Shown here: one piece after another, positions 42,440 to 49,630 of the stretch
Layout of the letters: each line of letters opens with the position of its first letter
How positions within the stretch are numbered: position 1 is the stretch's first letter
Assembly (NCBI RefSeq): GCF_003335085.1
Contig: NZ_QPEJ01000016.1
Location: 62,001-126,000 of the forward strand
Direction: 5' to 3'
DNA length: 64,000 bases
DNA from: Polaribacter sp. WD7
GTDB lineage: Bacteria; Bacteroidota; Bacteroidia; Flavobacteriales; Flavobacteriaceae
Notes under the pieces: model-generated
Seen by the model: only the letters and a program-made list of their open reading frames with translations
Database searches by the model: none
Told to the model about the DNA's origin: nothing
Translations under genes and position numbers: made by a program

Positions 42440-42689
42440 CTAATTTAAAACGATTTTTTATTTAATCTTGTAATTTGTTTTTACATTTAAAACAAATGTA
42501 TTCTACAGTATTCTTCTAAAACTGTAATTGTAAGAAGAGTTGCTCTAGCAACTTAAGTTTTGGCTAATATATATTACTGATTTGTCGTAAAAAATACCAG
42601 CTAAGATTGAGTATTCTATATTTAAAAAAACTCTATACAAATTAACATACTGTTTAATATTTTTAACATTTTATTAAACAATAAAGAGT

Positions 42690-42697
42690 TATCTTTG
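42690..42697 (+). promoter_or_regulatory. -7 promoter box (TATCTTTG) of an orphan transcript
   Basis: TATCTTTG fits TAnnTTTG and is followed by ~80 bases without a usable ORF and then a strong terminator. No TTTG is found at -33 distance. Confidence 0.4.
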
Positions 42698-42701
42698 TAG
42701 G

Positions 42702-42802
42702 ACAAAATAGAAAAGTATACTTCTATATAGCGAATACTATTCGTGAAATAAAAGAAGTTTTTGGTTGATTGTTAAAACCGCTGAATCCATCAGCGGTTTT
42801 TT
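42702..42802 (+). ncRNA. Candidate ~100-nt small RNA
   Basis: Between the TATCTTTG box and the terminator at 42774-42802 the sequence folds into a rod. ACTTCT (~42719-42724) pairs with AGAAGT (~42753-42758), enclosing an internal loop and an inner CGAAT/ATTCG hairpin. A bulged-rod RNA of ~100 nt with its own promoter and terminator in a flavobacterium brings the 6S-Flavo class to mind, but I cannot verify that match. The rest of the gene-free stretch 42440-42690 shows nothing I can name. Confidence 0.4.
42774..42802. terminator. Bidirectional rho-independent terminator
   Basis: AAAACCGCTGA (42774-42784) pairs perfectly with TCAGCGGTTTT (42790-42800) over a five-base loop and is followed by TTTTTT. 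It ends the candidate small RNA rightward. Leftward it closes the orphan gene pair, whose last stop codon overlaps its edge. Confidence 0.85.
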
Positions 42803-43169
42803 AGTTTATAGAATACGTATCTTGTAATCTTTGAATAATAATTTGATTGATTCTTTTACTAAATTCTGACCTATTTGCATTATATATTTTTAGTTCTTCT
42901 ACCGAAAAACACCCCACAATACAACCTAAAATTAATGTTCTAAATTTTAAATCTGTTTTTAAAATAGATTGTATTTTTTGACTTTTTTTATCTTTTGATA
43001 CCAAAGCAAACTCTATTTTTTTTTCAAATAAATAATCTTCAAATAATACTATTAATAATTTATGTTGCATTTTAATTACAGGTCTTATGACTTCATTTTG
43101 AAACTTTTCTGTAACTGTTGTGCTCTTGTTTACAATGCTTTGTATAACTGGTCTCTCTTTTTTATTCAT
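42801..43169 (-). CDS. Uncharacterised small basic protein (second gene of an orphan pair)
   Basis: I do not recognise this 122-aa protein. It is basic and mostly helical by appearance. A motif of hydrophobic and charged residues (HKLLIVLFEDYLFEKKIEFALVSKDKK, ~36-62) is followed by DLKFRTLILGCIVGCFSVEELKIY (~73-96), which includes two cysteines. There is no signal peptide. I recall similar flavobacterial proteins being labelled glyoxalase in databases, with no motif to support that. It overlaps the upstream gene (43162-43641) by eight bases, so they are translated from one mRNA. A terminator at its stop codon ends the unit. Confidence 0.65.
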   Translation of the reverse strand: MNKKERPVIQSIVNKSTTVTEKFQNEVIRPVIKMQHKLLIVLFEDYLFEKKIEFALVSKDKKSQKIQSILKTDLKFRTLILGCIVGCFSVEELKIYNANRSEFSKRINQIIIQRLQDTYSIN

Positions 43170-43641
43170 CTAACAATTGTGCAAGTTCAAGTTTAAAATC
43201 ATATTGCAAATCTTCGTGCAGTTTATCTATTGCTTTTTGTATCATTCTTACCTGTGTATCAAAAACATTTTGCAATCTGGTACTTCTTTTTATAGAAGGT
43301 TTTAACTCTTTAAGTTTCTTACAGAAATACAATAATAATTCTGCTTCGGTTTCTTTCTTTTTAGAATATCTAATAAATTTCTTAGTAGATGATAATATTT
43401 TTCTTACACTTTTTCTAATATAATAAAAACTGTTGGTATTAATTTCTTCAAACTGTACATCCATTTCATCTTTTATAGACTGTATGTACCCTTCTTCATG
43501 ATGAGATTCAAACAACAAATAGGTAAGTAATTCTTTGTTTTCCTTTTTAAATCTAGACAAATGTAAACACAATTCTTTTAACTCATTAGCTGTTTTATGA
43601 GAGAGTTCGTCTTTTAATTGTTTTATAGTTACTGCTTTCAT
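43162..43641 (-). CDS. Uncharacterised helical protein (first gene of an orphan pair)
   Basis: I do not recognise this 159-aa protein. It is almost entirely alpha-helical by pattern and very rich in Lys, Glu and Leu. It starts MKAVTIKQLKDELSHKTANELKELCLHLSRFKKENKELLTYLLFE. A basic stretch SVRKILSSTKKFIRYSKKKETEAELLLYF follows (~78-106), and the end looks like a coiled coil (AIDKLHEDLQYDFKLELAQLLDE). No signal or membrane segment is seen. It overlaps the next gene by eight bases, which suggests that the two products act together. A nucleic-acid or protein-scaffold role is guesswork. Confidence 0.65.
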   Translation of the reverse strand: MKAVTIKQLKDELSHKTANELKELCLHLSRFKKENKELLTYLLFESHHEEGYIQSIKDEMDVQFEEINTNSFYYIRKSVRKILSSTKKFIRYSKKKETEAELLLYFCKKLKELKPSIKRSTRLQNVFDTQVRMIQKAIDKLHEDLQYDFKLELAQLLDE

Positions 43642-43670
43642 CAGTTCTATTTTTTCTTAAGATAAAAAAG

Positions 43671-43706
43671 AAAACCTCACAAAATTAAAGTTTGTGAGGT
43701 TTTTTT
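43671..43706 (-). terminator. Rho-independent terminator of fabV
   Basis: CCTCACAAA (43675-43683) pairs with TTTGTGAGG (43691-43699), with A/T flanks extending the stem. Leftward it is followed by TTTTCTTTTTT. It lies 16 bases after the fabV stop codon. Confidence 0.85.
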
Positions 43707-43721
43707 AGTTTACTATTTTGT

Positions 43722-44912
43722 TTATTGTTCGCTAGGAATGGTAACAACCTCTTCTACTTCTTCCTCATAATCTACACCATCAACTTTAAAACCAAAAAGG
43801 TTGTAAAAGTCGTTACTATACCCTTCTAAATCACCAATTTCTGGTAAATTTTCTGATGTAGCTTGCTCCCACAAAGCAGCAACTTCTTCCTGTACATCTT
43901 CGTACATCTCCCAATCATCAATCCTAATTCTCCCTTTTTCATCTAACGGTACTTCTGCTTCAGTATACAAACGCTCACTATACAAACGTTGTATTTGTTC
44001 TATACAGCCTTCATGAATATCTTTGTTTTTCATTATTTTAAACAGCAATGAAATATAAAGTGGTATTACAGGAATTGCAGAACTTGCTTGGGTTACTAAA
44101 GCTTTATTTACAGAAACATATGCTTTACCACCTAAAGGTTTTAAATCATCAGAAATGGTGAAAGCCGTTGCTTCTAAATGATCTTTAGCTGCACCTATGG
44201 TTCCGTTTCTATATACAGGTTTTGTAACATCTGGTCCAATATAAGAATAGGCAACTGTGGTAGCTCCTTCTGCCAAAACATCAGCATTTTTTAACGCATC
44301 TATCCACATTTTCCAATCTTCACCCCCCATAACTGTTACGGTGTTTTCAATATCTTCTCCTTCTGCTGGTTCTATAGAAACTTCGGAAACTTTACCTGTA
44401 TGAAAATCTACAGTTTTATTCGTAAATTTTTCTCCAATAGGTTTCAAAACGGATTTATAGCGTTTTCCTGTCTCTGGATGTGTCCTTACGGGTGATGCCA
44501 AACTGTAAATTATCAAATCAATTTTACCTAAATCCTCTTTGATTAAAGCAATGGTTTGTTGTTTTATTTCGTTAGAAAACGCATCTCCATTTATACTTTT
44601 AGCATACAAGCCTTCTGCATGAGCTTGCTGCTCAAAAGCAGCAGTATTGTAATAGCCTGGTGATGCTGGTCTTCCTGGTTTTGCTGGTTTGTCAAAGAAA
44701 ACTCCAATTGTTGCAGCATTAGAACCAAAAGCACTTGTAATTCTAGACGCTAAACCAAAACCCGTTGAAGCACCTATTACTAATACTTTTTTTGCACCAT
44801 CAATTTCTCCTTTAGACTTTATATATTCTATTTGATTAATTACATTTTGTTCGCATCCTTTTGGGTGCGCTGTTAAACAAATAAACCCTCTAACTCTTGG
44901 CTCTATTATCAT
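43722..44912 (-). CDS. fabV: FabV, trans-2-enoyl-[ACP/CoA] reductase
   Basis: FabV is a long SDR-superfamily enoyl reductase that reduces the enoyl-ACP double bond and is naturally insensitive to triclosan. At 396 aa it has the long FabV form. Evidence includes the N-terminal PRVRGFICLTAHPKGC (5-20), the extended cofactor loop VIGASTGFGLASRI (45-58) and FDKPAKPGRPASPGYYN (~73-89). The catalytic pair has the FabV spacing Tyr-x8-Lys, Y234 and K243, in VYRNGTIGAAK. The cell therefore has this enzyme and FabI (17393-18199). It is a single gene with its own terminator. Confidence 0.94.
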   Translation of the reverse strand: MIIEPRVRGFICLTAHPKGCEQNVINQIEYIKSKGEIDGAKKVLVIGASTGFGLASRITSAFGSNAATIGVFFDKPAKPGRPASPGYYNTAAFEQQAHAEGLYAKSINGDAFSNEIKQQTIALIKEDLGKIDLIIYSLASPVRTHPETGKRYKSVLKPIGEKFTNKTVDFHTGKVSEVSIEPAEGEDIENTVTVMGGEDWKMWIDALKNADVLAEGATTVAYSYIGPDVTKPVYRNGTIGAAKDHLEATAFTISDDLKPLGGKAYVSVNKALVTQASSAIPVIPLYISLLFKIMKNKDIHEGCIEQIQRLYSERLYTEAEVPLDEKGRIRIDDWEMYEDVQEEVAALWEQATSENLPEIGDLEGYSNDFYNLFGFKVDGVDYEEEVEEVVTIPSEQ

Positions 44913-44929
44913 TGTTGTTTGTTTTAAAT

Positions 44930-45020
44930 TCTCGATACTGTTTTTATGATTTCATTTTAAAGTTACTCTGATAGACATCAACAATTGTCATGTTGAGTAT
45001 ATCTGATTTTTTTAAATTAC
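44930..45020. repeat. Degenerate intergenic repeat fragment upstream of fabV
   Basis: TTCTCGATACTGTTTTTATG (from ~44931) and the following AGTTACT and GACATC resemble the fragments at 16068-16110 and 20977-21016. CATGTTGAGTATATC (~44991) is a further repeat-like piece. Low confidence because copies are eroded. Confidence 0.3.
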
Positions 45021-45035
45021 TTTTTTATAGAGGTG

Positions 45036-45989
45036 TTAGTTTTGGTTGGCTAAAAAAGAGTTTACGTTCTTTTCTACTCTTTGCAATACATCTTCTGTAG
45101 TTGCTTTTACAAAAGACTCTCCTGTAATTTGTTCGTATAACTCTATATATCTGTTAGAAATTTCGATTATTTTTTCATCAGACATTTCTGGAATTTGTTG
45201 ACCTTCTTTTCCTTGAAAACCGTTTTCTATTAACCATTGACGCACAAATTCTTTAGACAATTGTTTTTGAGCTTCATTATTATCTTGTCTTTCTTGATAA
45301 CCATCAGCATAAAAATAACGAGAAGAGTCTGGTGTATGAATTTCATCAATCAACACAATTTTACCATCTTTAGTTTTACCAAATTCATATTTAGTGTCTA
45401 CTAAAATCAAACCTCTTTTAGCAGCTATTTCTGTTCCTCTTTGAAATAATGCTCTGGTGTATTTTTCTAAAACAAGGTAATCTTCTTCGGATACAATTCC
45501 TTTTGCTAAAATAGCTGATCTAGAGATATCTTCATCGTGCTCTCCATTATCTGCTTTAGTAGACGGCGTAATTATTGGAGTTGGAAATTTATCATTTTCT
45601 TTTAAACCTTCTGCCATTTCTACGCCACAAAGTATTCTTTTTCCTAATTTATACTCTCTAGCTGCATGACCTGAAAGGTATCCTCTAATGACCATTTCTA
45701 CTTTAAAAGGTTCGCACAAATGACCTACAGCTACATTTTCATCTGGATTAGCAATTAACCAATTTGGAACAATATCTGCAGTATCGTTCATCATTTTAGT
45801 TGCAATCTGGTTTAAAATTTGCCCTTTAAAAGGTATCTGACGAGGTAAAATAACATCAAAGGCAGAAAGTCTGTCTGAGGCAATCATAACTAAAAGTTCA
45901 TCGTTAATATTGTAAACCTCTCTTACTTTACCTTTGTATACAGATTTTTGATTTGGAAACTGAAAATTGGTTTCGTTGATTGTGTTCAT
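45036..45989 (-). CDS. purC: PurC, SAICAR synthase (phosphoribosylaminoimidazole-succinocarboxamide synthase)
   Basis: PurC ligates aspartate to CAIR with ATP in purine synthesis. The 317-aa protein is of the longer type. It shows [29 protein letters not shown] (~17-45), [19 protein letters not shown] (~97-115), [19 protein letters not shown] (~137-155) and [29 protein letters not shown] (~197-225). The ATP-grasp-like fold and all expected conserved stretches are present. It lies downstream of phoH and the membrane protein gene on the same strand, 43 bases from the latter, so the three may form one operon. Confidence 0.95.
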   Translation of the reverse strand: MNTINETNFQFPNQKSVYKGKVREVYNINDELLVMIASDRLSAFDVILPRQIPFKGQILNQIATKMMNDTADIVPNWLIANPDENVAVGHLCEPFKVEMVIRGYLSGHAAREYKLGKRILCGVEMAEGLKENDKFPTPIITPSTKADNGEHDEDISRSAILAKGIVSEEDYLVLEKYTRALFQRGTEIAAKRGLILVDTKYEFGKTKDGKIVLIDEIHTPDSSRYFYADGYQERQDNNEAQKQLSKEFVRQWLIENGFQGKEGQQIPEMSDEKIIEISNRYIELYEQITGESFVKATTEDVLQRVEKNVNSFLANQN

Positions 45990-46032
45990 TATTATAATTG
46001 TTATTGCGGCTGCAAAAATAAGCTATCTAAAA

Positions 46033-46653
46033 TTATTTCTTTTTCTTTTCTAGCACTTTTATTTGCTTTAAGTTATCTGTAATAGGTGTGGCTGTAATTA
46101 CTTTTTCTCCAGGAATAAAATAGAAAAAATATGCTGAGTTTTGCCCTACTTTTCTTACATCTAACCTAGCATTATCTTTAAAAATTAATGTATGGTTTGG
46201 AGTTATTTCTTTTTCCATAATCTTATGTTTCATCCCTAATCCATAACCCGTTCTCATAGATACAAAGAGTAAAAAAAACAAAAACATCATTCCTGGAATT
46301 AAGTTTTTTTTTTGCTCTAAGTCTGCATATTTTTTATCCCATTTTTCAACATTATACATCTTTTGATACCATTTTTTAACTCTTAGTTTCTTGTATATTT
46401 TTGGAGCTACTTTGGTTAAATAAAAATACAATAATGCAAACATAACACCTAATGCTACAGCAAGCACCCAGTTGTTGGTTAACAAACTAATTGGTGAAAT
46501 AAGAGCATCTAAGATGGTCGTGTAATTAAGATATGAAACACCAAAAATTCCGTAAAAAATGGCATCACTTACAATACCTAAAATAATAAGATACAAATAC
46601 CCAATATAAAAATAATCTTGGAGTCCTAATTTGTCTTGCTCAATTTTTATCAT
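46033..46653 (-). CDS. Uncharacterised membrane protein between phoH and purC
   Basis: I do not recognise a family. The 206-aa protein has three hydrophobic segments, at about 15-42 (YFYIGYLYLIILGIVSDAIF), 60-82 (NWVLAVALGVMFALLYFYLT) and 118-136 (LIPGMMFLFFLLFVSMRTG). A basic cytosolic loop with KKLRVKKWYQKMYNVEKWDKKYADLEQKK lies between the last two. The C-terminal ~65 residues are soluble and beta-rich, with DNARLDVRKVGQNSAYFFYFIPGEKVITATPI. Its ATG overlaps the phoH stop by four bases (ATGA), so it is translationally coupled to phoH, and purC follows. Function unknown. Confidence 0.7.
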   Translation of the reverse strand: MIKIEQDKLGLQDYFYIGYLYLIILGIVSDAIFYGIFGVSYLNYTTILDALISPISLLTNNWVLAVALGVMFALLYFYLTKVAPKIYKKLRVKKWYQKMYNVEKWDKKYADLEQKKNLIPGMMFLFFLLFVSMRTGYGLGMKHKIMEKEITPNHTLIFKDNARLDVRKVGQNSAYFFYFIPGEKVITATPITDNLKQIKVLEKKKK

Positions 46654-47603
46654 TCTGTTTCTATGCTTTTGTATGCGGTAATAATTCGTTTTACCAACCT
46701 GTGTCTAACTACATCCTTATCATCTAAATACACTTGCGCAATGCCTTCTATATCTTTTAAGGCCAACAAAGATTCTTTAAGACCAGAAACTTGTTTGCGC
46801 GGTAAATCTATCTGACCAGGATCTCCAGTAATGATAAACTTTGCATGCATTCCCATTCTGGTTAAAAACATTTTCATCTGACTATGTGTAGTATTTTGAG
46901 CTTCGTCTAAAATTACAAAAGCATTATCTAAGGTTCTACCTCTCATAAATGCCAATGGTGCAATTTGTATCACCCCTTTTTCGAGATGCGATTCTAGTTT
47001 TTCATGCGGAATCATATCTCGTAAAGCATCATACAAAGGTTGCATGTAAGGATCTAATTTTTCTTTTAAATCTCCTGGTAAAAAACCTAAATTTTCTCCA
47101 GATTCTACTGCGGGTCTTGTTAAAATAATTCTTCTAACTTCTTTTTCTTTTAATGCTTTTACAGCCAGAGCAACTGCTGTATATGTTTTACCCGTTCCTG
47201 CAGGCCCTACTGCAAACAGCATATCATTTTTTTGCATAAGCGTTACCATCTTACGTTGGTTTTCTGTTTGAGCTTTAATTAACTTTCCGCTAACTCCGTG
47301 TACCAAAACATCTTTGGCATTTCTTGCTGTTTTGGTTTGCTCTTCGTTTCCATTAGAGGTTAAAATACGCTCTATGCTATTTTCGTCTAATTTATTATAC
47401 CTATTAAAATACTTAATCAACCGTTCTAAACGAGTTTCAAATTCGTTTAAAATATCTGGTTCTCCATAAATTTTGAGTTTAGACCCACGAGCAACAATTT
47501 TAATTTTAGGAAAATATCTTTTTAATTGCTCAATAGTACTATTGTGTGCGCCAAAAAAATCTTTAGGATTGATTTCTGTAAGCTCTATAATGCGTTCGTT
47601 CAA
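46650..47603 (-). CDS. PhoH family ATPase/RNA helicase-like protein
   Basis: A 317-aa cytosolic P-loop protein of the PhoH (YbeZ) family, associated with RNA metabolism and ribosome assembly. An N-terminal KH-like part (KYFPKIKIVARGSKLKIYG, ~28-46) precedes the PhoH domain. Walker A is AVGPAGTGKTYTAVALAVKAL (~131-151), TRPAVESGENLGFLPGDLKEKLDPYMQPLYDAL follows (~162-194), and Walker B is AFVILDEAQNTTHSQMKMFLTRMG (~228-251). GDPGQIDLP is near 259. In many bacteria ybeZ lies beside ybeY; here a membrane protein gene overlaps it instead, followed by purC. Confidence 0.93.
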   Translation of the reverse strand: MNERIIELTEINPKDFFGAHNSTIEQLKRYFPKIKIVARGSKLKIYGEPDILNEFETRLERLIKYFNRYNKLDENSIERILTSNGNEEQTKTARNAKDVLVHGVSGKLIKAQTENQRKMVTLMQKNDMLFAVGPAGTGKTYTAVALAVKALKEKEVRRIILTRPAVESGENLGFLPGDLKEKLDPYMQPLYDALRDMIPHEKLESHLEKGVIQIAPLAFMRGRTLDNAFVILDEAQNTTHSQMKMFLTRMGMHAKFIITGDPGQIDLPRKQVSGLKESLLALKDIEGIAQVYLDDKDVVRHRLVKRIITAYKSIETE

Positions 47604-47730
47604 ATGATAATTTTTTGTTAATGGTTATCGTTATTAATTCAACTAAAAATAGTAATTTAAAATACTAAAATGATTAGATTTGCGTAAACTAATTAACAAC
47701 TTTTACACAATTCATTAACAGCAGAAATTA

Positions 47731-48591
47731 ATGTCTATAATTACATTAACTACAGATTTTGGAACAAAAGACCACTTTGTGGGTGCTGTTAAAGGCGCTA
47801 TTTATTCTGAGCTTTCTGATGCTACAATTATAGATATTACCCATCAAATATCTCCGTTTAACATTACAGAAACGGCTTATATATTAAAAAACTCTTACAA
47901 GAGTTTTCCTGACGGAACCATACATATTGTGGGTGTCGATTCTGAATTAAGTGCAGACAATAAACACATTGCCTTAGCTCTAGATAATCATTTTTTTGTC
48001 TGTCCTGATAATGGATTAATTTCTATGATTGCCTCAGAAATTAATCCTACTAAAATTGTAGAAATCAATATTCATGACAGAATAGAAAGCAGTTTTCCTG
48101 TATTAGATGTTTTTGTTCAAGTGGCTTGTTTTATTGCTAGAGGAGGCAATTTAACCGTTATTGGAAAAGAAATTAAAGAGTTTAAAAAGCTTGTTGAAAT
48201 TAAGCCCAAAGTAAATCAAGCCCAAAACCAAATTATTGGGGGTGTTATGTATATTGATAATTATGGAAACGTAATTACTAATATTAATAAAAAAATGTTT
48301 CAAGATATTGGTAAAGGTAGACGCTTTAAAGTAACTGCTAGACGTTATTCTTTTACGAAAATATTTACGAGATACAATGAAATTACAGGCAATAGTGCCC
48401 ATGATAGCACTCAATTTGATGGAAGTAAGCTAGCTATTTTTAATTCAGCTGGTTTTTTAGAAATTGCTATTTATAGAAGTAATTTAGCTACTGTTGGGGG
48501 CGCATCTACGCTGTTAGGATTACACTATAGAGATGCTATTACTATTGAATTTTTTAACGATTCTAAACCAGATTTTACACCCTTAAGCTAA
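47731..48591 (+). CDS. S-adenosyl-L-methionine hydroxide adenosyltransferase family protein (DUF62)
   Basis: A 286-aa member of the SAM hydrolase/fluorinase/chlorinase family, whose housekeeping members use water-derived hydroxide to split SAM into adenosine and methionine. It starts IITLTTDFGTKDHFVGAVKGAIYSELSDATIIDITHQISPFNI. The DFG-x-D and H of the family's Asp-Arg-His set are visible in the first 45 residues (D9, H41). VGVDSE follows near 68 and the C-terminal domain has IGGVMYIDNYGNVITNI (~169-185). The halogenase-specific loop is not evident. It starts the run leading to gldF and gldG. ABM, gldF and gldG follow with gaps of 3, 25 and -8 bases. Confidence 0.9.
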   Translation: MSIITLTTDFGTKDHFVGAVKGAIYSELSDATIIDITHQISPFNITETAYILKNSYKSFPDGTIHIVGVDSELSADNKHIALALDNHFFVCPDNGLISMIASEINPTKIVEINIHDRIESSFPVLDVFVQVACFIARGGNLTVIGKEIKEFKKLVEIKPKVNQAQNQIIGGVMYIDNYGNVITNINKKMFQDIGKGRRFKVTARRYSFTKIFTRYNEITGNSAHDSTQFDGSKLAIFNSAGFLEIAIYRSNLATVGGASTLLGLHYRDAITIEFFNDSKPDFTPLS

Positions 48592-48594
48592 ACT

Positions 48595-48891
48595 ATGTTT
48601 GTACGAATTGTAAAAATGAGTTTTCATCAAAAACACATTAAAGAATTTTTAATGATGTTTGAAAAAAAGAAAGCCTTAATTAGAGCTTCTAAAGGATGTC
48701 AATTACTTGAACTATATCAAGATAAAAATAGCCCTGAAATCTTTTTTACGTACTCTTATTGGAATACCGAACAAGATTTAGAAAACTATAGAAATTCTGA
48801 GTTCTTTATATCTACATGGCAACAAACCAAATTGTATTTTAATGGTAAACCAGAAGCTTGGAGTGTGGATAAAAGAGAAAGTTTACAATAA
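48595..48891 (+). CDS. Antibiotic biosynthesis monooxygenase (ABM) fold protein
   Basis: A 98-aa ferredoxin-like protein of the ABM/quinol monooxygenase-like group. It shows MFVRIVKMSFHQKHIKEFLMMF, then IRASKGCQLLELYQDKNSPEIFFTYSYWNTEQDLENYRNSEFF, which is the usual strand-helix order. Many members have no proven enzyme activity; some are heme-degrading or quinol-oxidising. It begins three bases after the SAM hydroxide adenosyltransferase stop and 25 bases before gldF, so it shares their mRNA. A gliding role is not implied. Confidence 0.85.
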   Translation: MFVRIVKMSFHQKHIKEFLMMFEKKKALIRASKGCQLLELYQDKNSPEIFFTYSYWNTEQDLENYRNSEFFISTWQQTKLYFNGKPEAWSVDKRESLQ

Positions 48892-48916
48892 AATTACAAG
48901 TTAACGAAATAAAAAA

Positions 48917-49630
48917 ATGTTATCAATTTTAAAAAAAGAATTCAACTCGTTTTTTGCAAGTCCTATTGCCTATTTGGTTATTGGTGTTTTTTTGTTGATA
49001 AACGGATTATTTTTATGGGTTTTTAAAGATAATTTTAATATTTTAAACGCTGGTTTTGCAGATTTAAATCCGTTTTTCTTTTTAGCACCTTGGGTGTTTC
49101 TTTTTTTGATTCCTGCTATTACTATGAAGAGTTTTGCAGATGAATTTAATAATGGAACCATAGAACTTCTAAAAACAAACCCCATTTCTGATTGGCAAAT
49201 TGTTATGGGTAAATTTTGGGCTTCGCTTCTGCTAGTAGTTGTAGCTTTAATACCTACACTTACATATATATACACAATTTATAACTTAGGAAATCCTGTT
49301 GGAAATATTGATTTTGGAAGTATTATAGGCTCTTACATTGGTTTGCTTTTTTTAGCATCAACGTACACCGCAGTGGGTTTGTTTACGTCTACATTATCTA
49401 AAAATCAAATTGTTGCGTTTATTTTGGGTGTTTTTATAACCTTCTTGTTATATTATGGTTTTGATGCCATATCAAATTCTTTAAACAATCTGCTTGTAAA
49501 AAAAATAGGTATTCATGAACATTTTAAAAGTATTTCTAGAGGTGTTATAGATACAAGAGATCTTATTTATTTTATTAGTGCTACTTTTTTCTTTTTATTC
49601 ATCACTAAAATTCGCTTAGAAAATGAATAA
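48917..49630 (+). CDS. gldF: GldF, gliding motility ABC transporter permease
   Basis: GldF is the permease of the GldA-GldF-GldG ABC transporter required for gliding in flavobacteria that carry it. The 237-aa protein has six hydrophobic segments. It opens MLSILKKEFNSFFASPIAYLVIGVFLLINGLFLWVF, a typical ABC-2 start. The segment FLFLIPAITMKSFADEFNNGTIELLKTNPISDWQIVMGKF (~55-98) carries the family EF motif. It overlaps gldG by eight bases. The matching ATPase gene, gldA, is not in the window. Confidence 0.93.
   Translation: MLSILKKEFNSFFASPIAYLVIGVFLLINGLFLWVFKDNFNILNAGFADLNPFFFLAPWVFLFLIPAITMKSFADEFNNGTIELLKTNPISDWQIVMGKFWASLLLVVVALIPTLTYIYTIYNLGNPVGNIDFGSIIGSYIGLLFLASTYTAVGLFTSTLSKNQIVAFILGVFITFLLYYGFDAISNSLNNLLVKKIGIHEHFKSISRGVIDTRDLIYFISATFFFLFITKIRLENE

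Noticed and set aside
42702..42780. A short protein-like frame reading KVYFYIANTIREIKEVFG before the terminator.
   Set aside because: No ATG, GTG or TTG start lies in frame with a sensible leader, and the length would be under 30 residues. A structured RNA explains the region better.
47610..47640. 7-bp-like units GGTTATC and GTTATTA upstream of phoH, resembling the heptamer arrays at 17-18.3 kb.
   Set aside because: Only two or three imperfect units are present and phase is lost after them, so chance in an A+T-rich spacer explains it.
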